From UBA5336 sp038526245 (lineage in GTDB: Bacteria; Pseudomonadota; Alphaproteobacteria; Caulobacterales; Hyphomonadaceae): a DNA stretch of 21,048 nt. Made by a program: the position numbers and the translations under genes. Below, one piece after another: positions 7,234-14,334 of this stretch. The notes beneath the pieces were generated by a model, which was not told where the DNA came from, did not search any database, and saw nothing but the letters and a program-made list of their open reading frames with translations. The DNA is taken from the NCBI GenBank assembly GCA_038526245.1, contig JBCBGZ010000046.1:1-21048 (forward strand). The letters run 5' to 3'. Within the stretch, counting starts at the first letter, position 1. Each line of letters opens with the position of its first letter.

Positions 7234-9405
7234 TTAGGTGAGCAGATCGAAGCGATCTGCGTTCATCACCTTCGTCCAGGCCGCGACGAAATCGCGAACG
7301 AACTTTTCGCCATTGTCGTCCTGGGCGTAGACCTCTGCGAAGGCCCGCAGGATCGCGTTGGACCCGAAGACCAGATCTGCGCTGGTAGCGGTGTACTTGA
7401 TCAAGCCGGTTTCGCTGTCACGCAGTTCATAGGTTCCGTCACCGACAGGATGCCAGCTGTAGGACATGTCCGTCAGCGTGGTGAAGAAGTCCTGGGTGAG
7501 CGCGCCCACGCGGTCTGTAAACACGCCGTGCTTGGTGCCGCCATAGTTGGTGCCAATAACGCGCAACCCACCGAGCAGGACCGTCATTTCCTGACCGGTG
7601 AGGCCAAGGAGTTGGGCGCGGTCCAGCAGCATTTCCTCGGCACTGACGCTGAATTCAGCGCTTTGCCAGTTGCGGAACCCATCGGCCAGAGGCTCGAGAT
7701 AGTGGAAGGACGCCGTGTCGGTTTGCTCCTGGCTCGCATCGCCGCGTCCCGGAATGAACGGCACATCCATAGCCTGACCACTGGCCTTGATCGCCTGCTC
7801 AACGCCTATGTTGCCCGCCAGAACGATCGCATCGGCAATCGAGGCGCCGTGTTTGGCGGCAATTGGCTCAAGCACGCCGAGCACTTTTGCCAGACGGTCT
7901 GGTTCGTTGCCTTCCCAGTCTTTCTGCGGAGCCAGACGAATCCGAGCGCCGTTGGCACCGCCGCGACGGTCTGAGCCACGATAGGTGCGTGCGCTGTCCC
8001 AGGCCGTAGACACCATCTCCGTCACGGAGAGTCCGCTGGCGGCGATGTCGGCTTTCAGGGCATCGACATTGTAGTCTGCATTGCCGACCGGAATGGGGTC
8101 CTGCCAGATCAGCTCTTCCTGGGGCACAAATGGTCCCATATAGTTCTGGATCGGGCCCATATCGCGGTGGGTCAGCTTGAACCAGGCGCGCGCGAATGTG
8201 TCTGCGAAATAGTCCGGATCTGCGCGGAATTTCTCGCAGATCTCGCGGTAGACGGGATCAACCTTCATCGCCATGTCCGCATCGGTCATGATCAGATTGT
8301 GCTTGATCGATGGGTCGGTCGCATCCGGATACTTGTGCTCTTCCTTGATGTCGGTCGGTTCCCACTGCCAGGCGCCTGCCGGAGACTTTTTCAGTTCCCA
8401 CTCATAGCCGAACAGGACTTCCAGATAGGAATTGTCCCACTGGGTGGGCGTCGGTGTCCACGCGCCTTCAATACCGGATGTGAAGGCCTTGTTCGCCTTG
8501 CCGCCCTGGCCTGGATTGTGCCAGCCGAAGCCTGCTTCGTGGATCTCCGCGGCGGTTGGCTCAGGCCCAATATTGTCGCCAGGGCCGTTTCCGTGCGCCT
8601 TGCCAACGGTGTGGCCGCCGACGGTCAGGGCCGCCGTTTCCTCGTCATTCATGGCCATGCGTGCAAAGGTTGTGCGCACATACTTCGCCGTGAGTGCCGG
8701 GTCTGGATTACCGTTCACGCCCTCGGGGTTCACGTAAATCAAACCCATGTGCGACGCCGCGAGGGGATTATCCATCGTGTCTGCATCATCGAGGCTGGCA
8801 ACGCGGTTTTCCGTTGCGGCGAGAATTTCATTCTCCGCGCCCCAGTTGATGTCCTGTTCCGGGCCCCAGATGTCGGCGCGGCCAAAGCCGAAGCCGAACA
8901 CTTTCAGACCCATGGACTCATAGGCCACCGTGCCGGCGAGCGCGATCAGATCTGCCCAGCTCAGCGCGTTGCCGTACTTCTTCTTCACGGGCCAGAGCAG
9001 GCGGCGGGCCTTGTCCAGGCTCGCATTGTCCGGCCAGGAGTTCAGGGGCGCAAAACGGATGTTGCCGGTGCCTGCGCCACCGCGACCGTCGCCGAGGCGA
9101 TAGGTGCCGGCAGCGTGCCAGGTCAGGCGGATCATGAAGCCGCCATAGTGTCCCCAATCGGCGGGCCACCAGGACTTGCTGTCTGTCAGGAGCGCTTTGG
9201 TGTCATCCCAGACGCCTTGATAGTCGAGAGTTTTGACCGCCTCGCGATGGTCGTAGTCCACGTCCATCGGATTGATGCGCGCATCGTGTTGGTGGAGAAT
9301 GTCCACATTGAGGGCTTTCGGCCACCACTTTGTCACGCTGTTGCCGGTGCCGGTGTTGCCACCGTGCATGACCGGGCACTTTGCCAGACTTGTATTGTCG
9401 CTCAT
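7234..9405 (-). CDS. katG: Catalase-peroxidase
   Basis: A 723-residue bifunctional haem enzyme that removes hydrogen peroxide and has broad peroxidase activity. The distal pocket is R93, W96 and H97 in 'MIRLTWHAAGTYR'; the proximal haem ligand is H265 in 'GGHTVGKAHG'. The covalent Trp-Tyr-Met adduct needed for catalase activity is predicted from W96, Y224 ('GLIYVNPEG') and M250 ('FARMAMNDEE'), all present. The degenerate C-terminal second peroxidase-like half is complete, so the length is normal. No signal peptide: cytosolic. The start at 9405 is chosen because GAAGAGGA lies 4 nt upstream; an in-frame ATG at 9435 would put this site inside the gene. It is divergent from oxyR and most likely its target. 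Confidence 0.98.
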   Translation of the reverse strand: MSDNTSLAKCPVMHGGNTGTGNSVTKWWPKALNVDILHQHDARINPMDVDYDHREAVKTLDYQGVWDDTKALLTDSKSWWPADWGHYGGFMIRLTWHAAGTYRLGDGRGGAGTGNIRFAPLNSWPDNASLDKARRLLWPVKKKYGNALSWADLIALAGTVAYESMGLKVFGFGFGRADIWGPEQDINWGAENEILAATENRVASLDDADTMDNPLAASHMGLIYVNPEGVNGNPDPALTAKYVRTTFARMAMNDEETAALTVGGHTVGKAHGNGPGDNIGPEPTAAEIHEAGFGWHNPGQGGKANKAFTSGIEGAWTPTPTQWDNSYLEVLFGYEWELKKSPAGAWQWEPTDIKEEHKYPDATDPSIKHNLIMTDADMAMKVDPVYREICEKFRADPDYFADTFARAWFKLTHRDMGPIQNYMGPFVPQEELIWQDPIPVGNADYNVDALKADIAASGLSVTEMVSTAWDSARTYRGSDRRGGANGARIRLAPQKDWEGNEPDRLAKVLGVLEPIAAKHGASIADAIVLAGNIGVEQAIKASGQAMDVPFIPGRGDASQEQTDTASFHYLEPLADGFRNWQSAEFSVSAEEMLLDRAQLLGLTGQEMTVLLGGLRVIGTNYGGTKHGVFTDRVGALTQDFFTTLTDMSYSWHPVGDGTYELRDSETGLIKYTATSADLVFGSNAILRAFAEVYAQDDNGEKFVRDFVAAWTKVMNADRFDLLT

Positions 9406-9558
9406 GTGATCCTCTTCGTTGAAATTCAATTCCATCCTTGGTCTGCAACGTCAGCCGCACACCACGATGTCACGCCTCACGGCGTTGGAAGGGTATCTAG
9501 GTCTCTTTGGAGAATAAGGAAAATTGCAAATTCTTATCGGTTAATATAAAAAAATCTG
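9406..9558. promoter_or_regulatory. katG-oxyR divergent control region
   Basis: This 153-bp gap must hold both promoters. Near oxyR there is a T-N11-A-rich dyad: AATT-GCA-AATT at 9522-9532, inside ATAAG (9514-9518) and CTTAT (9533-9537). An AT-rich dyad at this place, next to oxyR and about 120 bp from the katG start, is what an autoregulated OxyR site would look like, but it does not match the E. coli OxyR consensus well. Promoter boxes were not assigned. Confidence 0.45.
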
Positions 9559-10470
9559 ATGAAAAATATCACCATGAAACATCTGAGATATTTCGATGCC
9601 CTGGTGCAAAAAAGACATTTTGGAAACGCGGCCAGCGCTTGCGGGATAACCCAGCCTGCCCTGTCGACGCAGATCAAGGAACTGGAAGCCCTCAGCGGCG
9701 CGCCCCTTGTGGAGCGCTCCACGCGACAAGTGCACCTGACCGCCCTGGGCCTCGAATTTGCCCGGCGCACCCGGCATATCCTCACAGCGGTTGATGAACT
9801 CGACGATCTCGTGCGCGCCAATAAGGCGCCCTTCTTCGCAGAGCTCAACATCGGCTTCATCCCGACAATTGCCCCCTATGTCCTGCCGGAAATCGTCAGT
9901 GTTCTGATGGAGCGGTTTCCCCATGCCAAGATGCGTCCGCGCGAAGCCAAAACGGCGACGCTTGTGGATGATCTGCTCACCGGGAGCCTGGACCTCGCCA
10001 TGGTGGCGCTGCCCGTGTCTGAGCCGAGCCTGCAGGAATTCACGCTGTTCGAGGAAGAGTTTCTTCTGGTTCGGCCGCCGGGATCAGAGCATTTGCCGGC
10101 GCCGACGGCCGATGAGCTTTCTCGCTCTCAGGTCCTTTTGCTTCGCGAGGGCCACTGTTTTCGCGACCAGGCTCTGTCGTACTGTCAGGCCAATTCAGCC
10201 ACGCCGAGTGATGTTGTCGAGGGCAGTTCCCTGTCGACCCTTGTGGGCATGGTCAGCGTGGGCATGGGCGTGACTTTCATCCCGGAAATGGCGGCCCCGT
10301 TGGAGTCAAAGCTGAAGTCGGTCTCTGTCTGCCGTTTCTCCGATCCGGTTCCCACGCGGACAGTCGGTTTGATCTGGCGAAAATCAAACCCACTGGTCGA
10401 AGAGTTCATGCAATTCGCGAACCTGATCCGAACCACGCGCGAGCAAGCGAAACTGCCAGGGCCATCGTAA
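9559..10470 (+). CDS. oxyR: OxyR, hydrogen-peroxide-sensing LysR-type activator
   Basis: A 303-residue LysR-family regulator. The N-terminal winged helix-turn-helix is 'KRHFGNAASACGITQPALST' (about residues 18-37), followed by the linker helix and a two-lobed sensor domain. The key evidence is 'REGHCFRDQALSYC': C200 and C209 are spaced exactly like the redox-active C199 and C208 of E. coli OxyR, and the flanking GHC.RDQA residues are also conserved. Peroxide oxidises this pair to a disulfide and switches the protein to an activator, typically of katG. It is divergently placed to katG. The start is uncertain: neither the ATG at 9559 nor the one at 9574 has a clear Shine-Dalgarno, and the second gives an N-terminus closer in length to E. 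coli OxyR. Confidence 0.95.
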   Translation: MKNITMKHLRYFDALVQKRHFGNAASACGITQPALSTQIKELEALSGAPLVERSTRQVHLTALGLEFARRTRHILTAVDELDDLVRANKAPFFAELNIGFIPTIAPYVLPEIVSVLMERFPHAKMRPREAKTATLVDDLLTGSLDLAMVALPVSEPSLQEFTLFEEEFLLVRPPGSEHLPAPTADELSRSQVLLLREGHCFRDQALSYCQANSATPSDVVEGSSLSTLVGMVSVGMGVTFIPEMAAPLESKLKSVSVCRFSDPVPTRTVGLIWRKSNPLVEEFMQFANLIRTTREQAKLPGPS

Positions 10471-10479
10471 TCGCCTTTC

Positions 10480-10547
10480 GCTCGCCCTGGCCGGGGCATT
10501 CAAAACCTAAAATCGATCCCCCGGATCGATTTTCCATCGCTGCGCGC
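10480..10547. repeat. Structured intergenic repeat, copy 1
   Basis: Three elements in series: a short GC hairpin (GCCCTGGCCGGGGC, 10485-10498), then after ATTC and 7 nt a perfect 11-bp palindrome AAAATCGATCC-CCC-GGATCGATTTT (10509-10533), then GCTGCGC. It starts 9 bp after the oxyR stop. The order and spacing equal those of copy 2. The hairpins could also stop oxyR transcription, since the palindrome ends in TTTT. Confidence 0.75.
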
Positions 10548-10632
10548 TGACAGGAGCAGCCTTGAGCGCAGTCCATCGCGAAGCGGGGACAATCAAGAAA
10601 GCGCAGCCGAAACAAAGACCACATCCATTTTT

Positions 10633-10701
10633 GCTTGCCCCTGCCGGGGCATTCTCCGCCTGATTTTGATCCCCCGGATCAAAATCTTGTGCTGCGCACA
10701 A
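10633..10701. repeat. Structured intergenic repeat, copy 2
   Basis: Same layout as copy 1: GCCCC-TGCC-GGGGC hairpin (10637-10650), ATTC, 7 nt, then GATTTTGATCC-CCC-GGATCAAAATC (10662-10686), then a perfect hairpin TTGTGC-TGC-GCACAA (10687-10701). The 11-nt palindrome arms differ from copy 1 at four positions and every change is matched in the opposite arm, so the symmetry itself is conserved. Confidence 0.75.
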
Positions 10702-10944
10702 CCGGCTGCGAATGGTGCAAGGAGAGGACTCAAAGATCGCAAACAAGTCGTTGAAAATTAACATTATTTATTCTATCGACTCTTTCGTACCCGCAAAACT
10801 ACCCGCAATTTTCAAATTGGTCAGCGCACTCGGCTGACTGCCAAGCTACCATATCGTGCGAAGCGGTCACAGCCGTACTGTCCTGCGAACGGCTCGAAAT
10901 CGCCGGAAGCAGACGGTTTGCGAACTCGGCAGAGTGTCTTATTT

Positions 10945-10965
10945 GGAGCGGATTTAAGCCTCTCG
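10945..10965 (+). repeat. Array boundary motif, copy a
   Basis: GAGCG (10946-10950), a 9-nt core GATTTAAGC, then CTCTC (10960-10964); 4 of 5 arm positions pair. Upstream GTCTTATTTG resembles copy c. It lies 90 bp before the first array gene and is the leftmost copy. Confidence 0.5.
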
Positions 10966-11054
10966 TGGACTTTCCTTTTTAGGCATCCAAGTTGACGAAA
11001 TTGGTTTCATGCCTTCTCTTTTTGCCGAAAGCGAATACTCAACTCAGGACCGCT

Positions 11055-11633
11055 ATGTCTCTCGAAACCACATACTACATCACGCAGATTATTGCCGTGG
11101 TTCTGATCCTTGGCTCTCTGATCGCCATATTCATTCAGCAAAGAAAAGATCACGCGCTCGCAAAAGCCGAAAACCAACGCGAGATACTGCTGAAGACCAC
11201 TGAATGGTTCGACGCAATGCTATCGAATACCTCAGGATTGGAGAGTGTTCAGAACTGCCTCTTGGACTTCAAAAGCGCTTCATCGAAAGAAAAAGCTGAG
11301 TTCATGCAGTACATCGTCAAGGTTATTGTCATGGCAGAGCAAGCGAGTTTCATGAAACGCGAAGGGCTTATAGACGAAGACTCAGGGGTGAAGTTCATCG
11401 CATTCGCCGCGATGCATCTTGGAACACCAGGAGGCGCTGAATACTGGAATGATGCGAAAGTTGCCTATGCCAATCATGTCGTCGAAGCCATCGATGAGCG
11501 TATGACAACCGATCCGATCAGCGTGGATCAATTCTATAAGATGTTCCCGTTGTTCAAAGTCGATTCCGACCCACAGAGTGTCACCGATCGACGGTTCACT
11601 CCCGCAGTCGATCCGAATGCTGAGGACGCATAA
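11055..11633 (+). CDS. Family B single-TM protein of unknown function (solo copy)
   Basis: A 192-residue protein that I do not recognise by name. It begins MSLETTYYITQIIAV, a TM helix of about residues 7-28 ending in 'IFIQQRKDH'. The positive charges after the helix and the acidic N-terminus predict N-out/C-in, so the remaining 160 residues, mostly helical, would be cytoplasmic. It is a close paralogue of the convergent gene at 11729-12283: both have 'QQRKDH.LA.AENQREIL' and a 'TPGG..YW' motif. The start at 11055 is backed by AGGA 5 nt upstream and by the conserved N-terminus; an upstream in-frame extension lacks support. Unlike other family B genes it has no family A gene before it. Dyad motifs a and b flank it. 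Confidence 0.8.
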   Translation: MSLETTYYITQIIAVVLILGSLIAIFIQQRKDHALAKAENQREILLKTTEWFDAMLSNTSGLESVQNCLLDFKSASSKEKAEFMQYIVKVIVMAEQASFMKREGLIDEDSGVKFIAFAAMHLGTPGGAEYWNDAKVAYANHVVEAIDERMTTDPISVDQFYKMFPLFKVDSDPQSVTDRRFTPAVDPNAEDA

Positions 11634-11673
11634 CGCCAAGAGCGCTTATGCTTTATCATCGAGTGGCTTAGCC

Positions 11674-11696
11674 GGGGCGAATTTAAAACGCTAACG
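11674..11696 (+). repeat. Array boundary motif, copy b
   Basis: GGGCG (11675-11679), a 9-nt core AATTTAAAA, then CGCTA (11689-11693); the inner three pairs are G-C and one more is a G-T wobble. It sits between two convergent family B genes. Confidence 0.45.
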
Positions 11697-11728
11697 TTGA
11701 TCTGGTTTTTGGATCCACGCTGCACCCA

Positions 11729-12283
11729 TCATTCATTCGGTTCGTCTTCTGGATCGATTGCTGAAGTTTGTGCCGGGTCCGGCGCGTATTGCGGAAGGAC
11801 CTCCCATATTGGAGGGATATCCTTGCGTTCGCGCATCGCTTGATCGAGTGCTTCGCGAATATCTCTCCCTAGAAACATGCGCATTCGCTGCCAATACTGT
11901 TGGCCGCCAGGCGTCATGAGGGAGAGAAGCGCCGCGCCTTCCATACCCCGGTAAGAAGCTTCAGCAATGAGTTTGTCATTTCGCATGTAAAGCGCCGTCT
12001 CAGCGATTGAGATGGCTTTGTGCACGACATGCGCAAAGTCAGCTTGTTGAGCCGGGGTCGCCCCCTCATAATCGAAATAGCACGCGCGAATGTTCTGGAG
12101 TGCATCAGGACTCGCGACGGGAATACCCGTCAGGTTTTCAATCTCTCTAAGGATCTCTCTTTGATTTTCAGCGCGCGCCAGAATATGATCCTTACGCTGC
12201 TGAATATAAATCGCAATAAGCGAAATTAGGATCGCTCCAACCGCGATGATTTGGGTGACATAATAGACAGTTTCGAGGCTCAT
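11729..12283 (-). CDS. Family B single-TM protein of unknown function
   Basis: A 184-residue protein with N-terminus MSLETVYYVTQIIAV and one TM helix to about residue 28, followed by 'QQRKDHILARAENQREIL'. As in its paralogues, charge distribution suggests a cytoplasmic C-terminal helical domain; 'SLMTPGGQQYW' is the shared PGG..YW motif. The tail is acidic and proline-rich. Its ATG overlaps the original stop of the upstream family A pseudogene (ATGA), so it was translationally coupled to it; GGAG lies about 8 nt before the start. Because the partner now ends prematurely, coupling is probably lost and translation would depend on this internal site. It is convergent with the very similar gene at 11055. 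Confidence 0.82.
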   Translation of the reverse strand: MSLETVYYVTQIIAVGAILISLIAIYIQQRKDHILARAENQREILREIENLTGIPVASPDALQNIRACYFDYEGATPAQQADFAHVVHKAISIAETALYMRNDKLIAEASYRGMEGAALLSLMTPGGQQYWQRMRMFLGRDIREALDQAMRERKDIPPIWEVLPQYAPDPAQTSAIDPEDEPNE

Positions 12284-13050
12284 TTTTCTAACTCCGCTTC
12301 AACGCGCGTTGCAAGCGCCTCGGCTTCCTGTTGAATTCGCTCATAACAAACCTGCTAAGCAATTGTGTAGGATACCATGGTTCTCAACGCCCCCCTGAGA
12401 GCGGCGTTAGTGCGAAGGGCTTCGACAAGCACATCATGATCAATCGAGATGAGAGGACTGAACCCATGTTCCTGTCCAGTAAAAATTAGTCGATCTCGAA
12501 AAGGCCTGAATGTGTTGACTTGAGCATCCTCGACGCCCGTTCAAAGCGTTCTGTATCGCAGAAGATCACGAACAAGTGTCTCATCCTGAATGATCGAAGA
12601 ATTATCAGCGGCTATCAAAGATTCTATTGTTGCATCATTATGAGAAGGATAAATGCGCACTGTCGAACGTGTCCACAATTCGCGACGAACATCCTCAGTG
12701 GGCTCCGACGTCAACGCCACGTTTAGTACATCAAATGAGAAGATGCTGGACTGCCCTGGAACCGAAAGGGACAGAATGGGCTCCAAATCGGCATCCATAA
12801 GCAGCACATTGCCAGCGTCGATGCCGAGAGTGACCAATTGCAAAGACGACGAAAGAGCCCCTTGATCTGCCGTTAGATCATCAAGCAGATCAGTGAGAAT
12901 TACTTTTTCGCGGTTGGTGTCAGTGCGCGTCTCATTCCAATTTGAGACCTGAATACCGATAACGACACCGATAACGACGATGACGAAGTCAATCCCAACA
13001 GCGAACCAGTTTTGTTCTTTGACGTGTTTTGTGATGCGGCGCAGAAGCAT
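12280..13050 (-). pseudogene. Family A anchored membrane protein, broken by two nonsense codons
   Basis: The frame starts at the ATG at 13050 with 'MLLRRITKHVKEQNWFAVGI' and a TM helix ending 'VSNWNE'. It matches the intact paralogue at 16730-17497, including 'PSHNDATIESLIAADNSSII'. A TGA at 12543-12541 follows 'RDLLRYRTL', exactly where the paralogue has Trp (TGG to TGA). The same frame continues with clear similarity ('FRPFRDRLIFTGQEHGFSP' against 'FRPFRNRTVFVGQKHGLSP'), meets a TAG at 12357-12355 (probably from CAG), and ends at a TGA that overlaps the ATG of the next gene. Thus 256 codons with two point nonsense mutations and no frameshift. A 169-residue truncated product with anchor and most of the domain could still be made. 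Confidence 0.85.
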
Positions 13051-13080
13051 ATTTGTCCCCAATCCCCTTGCGTGAGGACC
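13051..13080 (-). promoter_or_regulatory. Conserved leader of a paired family A gene (first copy)
   Basis: Read on the minus strand it carries GGTCCTC, 13 nt, then TTGGGGACA and 3 nt before the ATG. Both elements occur at identical offsets before the family A gene starting at 15141, and the TTGGGGA(T/C)A part also before 17497. GGGGA serves as Shine-Dalgarno. Confidence 0.55.
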
Positions 13081-13144
13081 ATGGTACAATCCAGTTGAAA
13101 TGCAAAGCCATACGCCTGCGTCTCACGCTTCGATCGTCCTATTT

Positions 13145-13165
13145 GAGGCGATTTTAAGACGCTTA
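13145..13165 (+). repeat. Array boundary motif, copy c
   Basis: AGGCG (13146-13150), core ATTTTAAGA, then CGCTT (13160-13164): five pairs, one of them G-T. It is preceded by CGTCCTATTTG, like copy a. It lies between the divergent starts at 13050 and 13262. Confidence 0.5.
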
Positions 13166-13261
13166 ACTACTCTCTTTCCTCTCAGTTGTGCATGTATGGG
13201 ATATTGACAGCCCGCTTCACGAAAGGTCGAGTAGACAGTATTATGGCGTGCCGGGGACGAA

Positions 13262-13756
13262 ATGACCGCAGAAACGATCGCATTTATGTTTGTTCTGGCG
13301 CAAATCGCCGGGATTTACATCGGCTTTGGGGCATTGATTAGCGCATCCAAAAGATCAACGGCGACCCAACAAGAAGCACAAATCTTGGCGACTATTGTGT
13401 ACATCGGAATAATGGTAGTTGTCGGAGCGCTCCTACCGTTATTGCTAGATAGATACGGTCTCAACGTCGACTGGTCACTTCGTATTGGAGCGATTGTGCT
13501 TCTCGCAATGGCCTGGGTAGCTATATTGGCCACGTGGTCTAAAGCCCTGGAAGCGATTAAAACGACACCCGGTCTCGCCGCTTTTTTCTGGGTTCAGGAA
13601 GCGGCAATCCAACTTCCATTGATATTGATCCTTGTGGGGGCGTTCAGTCCAAACGCCGAAGCCCTCTATTTGACTGCACTGGTCGTTTCAGCTTTTGAAG
13701 CAGCTCAGTTACTTGTGGGATTGGTATCCGCGGCCCCAGAGGGCTCTAAGGAATAG
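13262..13756 (+). CDS. Small multi-pass membrane protein of unknown function
   Basis: A 164-residue, strongly hydrophobic protein with about five predicted TM helices (near residues 5-28, 42-62, 73-93, 110-130 and 133-156) and a short polar loop 'SASKRSTATQQEAQ' after the first. There is no recognisable catalytic motif and I cannot name a family. GGGGA lies close before the ATG. It stands alone between two family A/B pairs of opposite strand and is flanked on both sides by copies (c, d) of the array's dyad motif, so it behaves as one unit of the array. A function as a channel, transporter subunit or immunity-type membrane protein would be speculation. Confidence 0.75.
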   Translation: MTAETIAFMFVLAQIAGIYIGFGALISASKRSTATQQEAQILATIVYIGIMVVVGALLPLLLDRYGLNVDWSLRIGAIVLLAMAWVAILATWSKALEAIKTTPGLAAFFWVQEAAIQLPLILILVGAFSPNAEALYLTALVVSAFEAAQLLVGLVSAAPEGSKE

Positions 13757-13799
13757 ATCATTTTTCTCCGACCTCTCGATTGTCACGAGCGACCGCTCT

Positions 13800-13820
13800 G
13801 GGGCGATTTTAAGCCACTGC
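13800..13820 (+). repeat. Array boundary motif, copy d
   Basis: GGGCG (13801-13805), core ATTTTAAGC, then CACTG (13815-13819); arms pair poorly but the core is the consensus. The upstream CGACCGCTCTGG is shared with copy e, extending that match to about 26 nt. It lies between convergent gene ends. Confidence 0.45.
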
Positions 13821-13854
13821 GTTTTTAGCGATAGAGGCCTGATATGCGAGATGC

Positions 13855-14331
13855 CTAGGCCTGAAATGCCTCCACTTCGGCCCTGAACGCATCGCTGAAC
13901 GGCAGAAGTGGAAGCGCCCACCATTGTTGCACACCTGGCATTGCGAACATGAATTTCAGCACCCGTTTCTCTGCTTCCCAAAGCTCTTTCGCCATCGTGC
14001 CATTCTCACTCTGGAAGTATAGCGTTTCAAAGATACGCACGTAAGCGATCAGAATGGAGTGGAATGCCGTCAGTTCTTCCCGATTGAGCTTGTGGACACC
14101 TTGTAGGCCCGCATCCCAAATCCGAGCCAGGTCTGGGTATGTCGCTAGCGTCGTGTTTAAATGATTGAAGCTGTCCGATATAGCGTGGTGCGAAGTAGCT
14201 TTCAGGGCACGTGTGTTGAGACGGGTTTGCTCTGCATCTTGCCGCACTTGCAAACCAACAAAAATTAGCGACGCTACGACCGCGACCACGGCGATGATTT
14301 GCGTGACGTAATAGATGGTTTCGAGGGTCAT
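13855..14331 (-). CDS. Family B single-TM protein of unknown function
   Basis: A 158-residue protein beginning MTLETIYYVTQIIAV with a TM helix to about residue 28 and then 'LQVRQDAEQTRLNTR', predicting a cytoplasmic C-terminal domain. The domain is helical, with 'YPDLARIWDAGLQGV', 'FQSENGTMAKELWEAEKR' and 'MPGVQQWW'; the same pattern (aromatic...NG.M....WE..., PG...W) recurs in the protein at 16205-16693. Such proteins are common as unnamed hypotheticals in alphaproteobacteria. The ATG is 3 bp after the stop of the upstream family A gene, which itself carries an internal amber codon. Only a weak AAGAA precedes the ATG, so translation probably relies on coupling to that gene. Confidence 0.82.
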   Translation of the reverse strand: MTLETIYYVTQIIAVVAVVASLIFVGLQVRQDAEQTRLNTRALKATSHHAISDSFNHLNTTLATYPDLARIWDAGLQGVHKLNREELTAFHSILIAYVRIFETLYFQSENGTMAKELWEAEKRVLKFMFAMPGVQQWWALPLLPFSDAFRAEVEAFQA

Positions 14332-14334
14332 TTC

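Larger units (their letters stand above)
10471..11054. other. Gene-free stretch between oxyR and the accessory array
   Basis: These 584 bp have no reading frame that I can support. They hold two copies of a structured repeat (10480-10547 and 10633-10701) and, closer to the next gene, the first copy of the array's dyad motif (10945-10965). The composition becomes visibly more AT-rich after about 10740, which marks the left edge of the accessory array. Confidence 0.6.

Noticed and set aside
8167..9549. Plus-strand open frame of 460 codons
   Set aside because: Antisense to katG, whose reading frame has every catalytic residue; the long frame is a by-product of high GC content.
10741..11054. Small-RNA or additional small gene before the first array gene
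   Set aside because: No start codon with a ribosome site and no strong stem with a T-run could be found.
12290..12420. Integron attC-like site (CATAACAAAC ... GGCGTTAG) in a region that looked non-coding
   Set aside because: The stretch is the 3' part of the broken family A gene: translated in frame it keeps homology to the intact paralogue, and the inner attC arms do not pair.
12541..12543. TGA as a recoded codon (selenocysteine or Trp)
   Set aside because: No SECIS-like stem was seen, a second stop (TAG) follows in the same frame, and all other genes use TGA as a normal stop.
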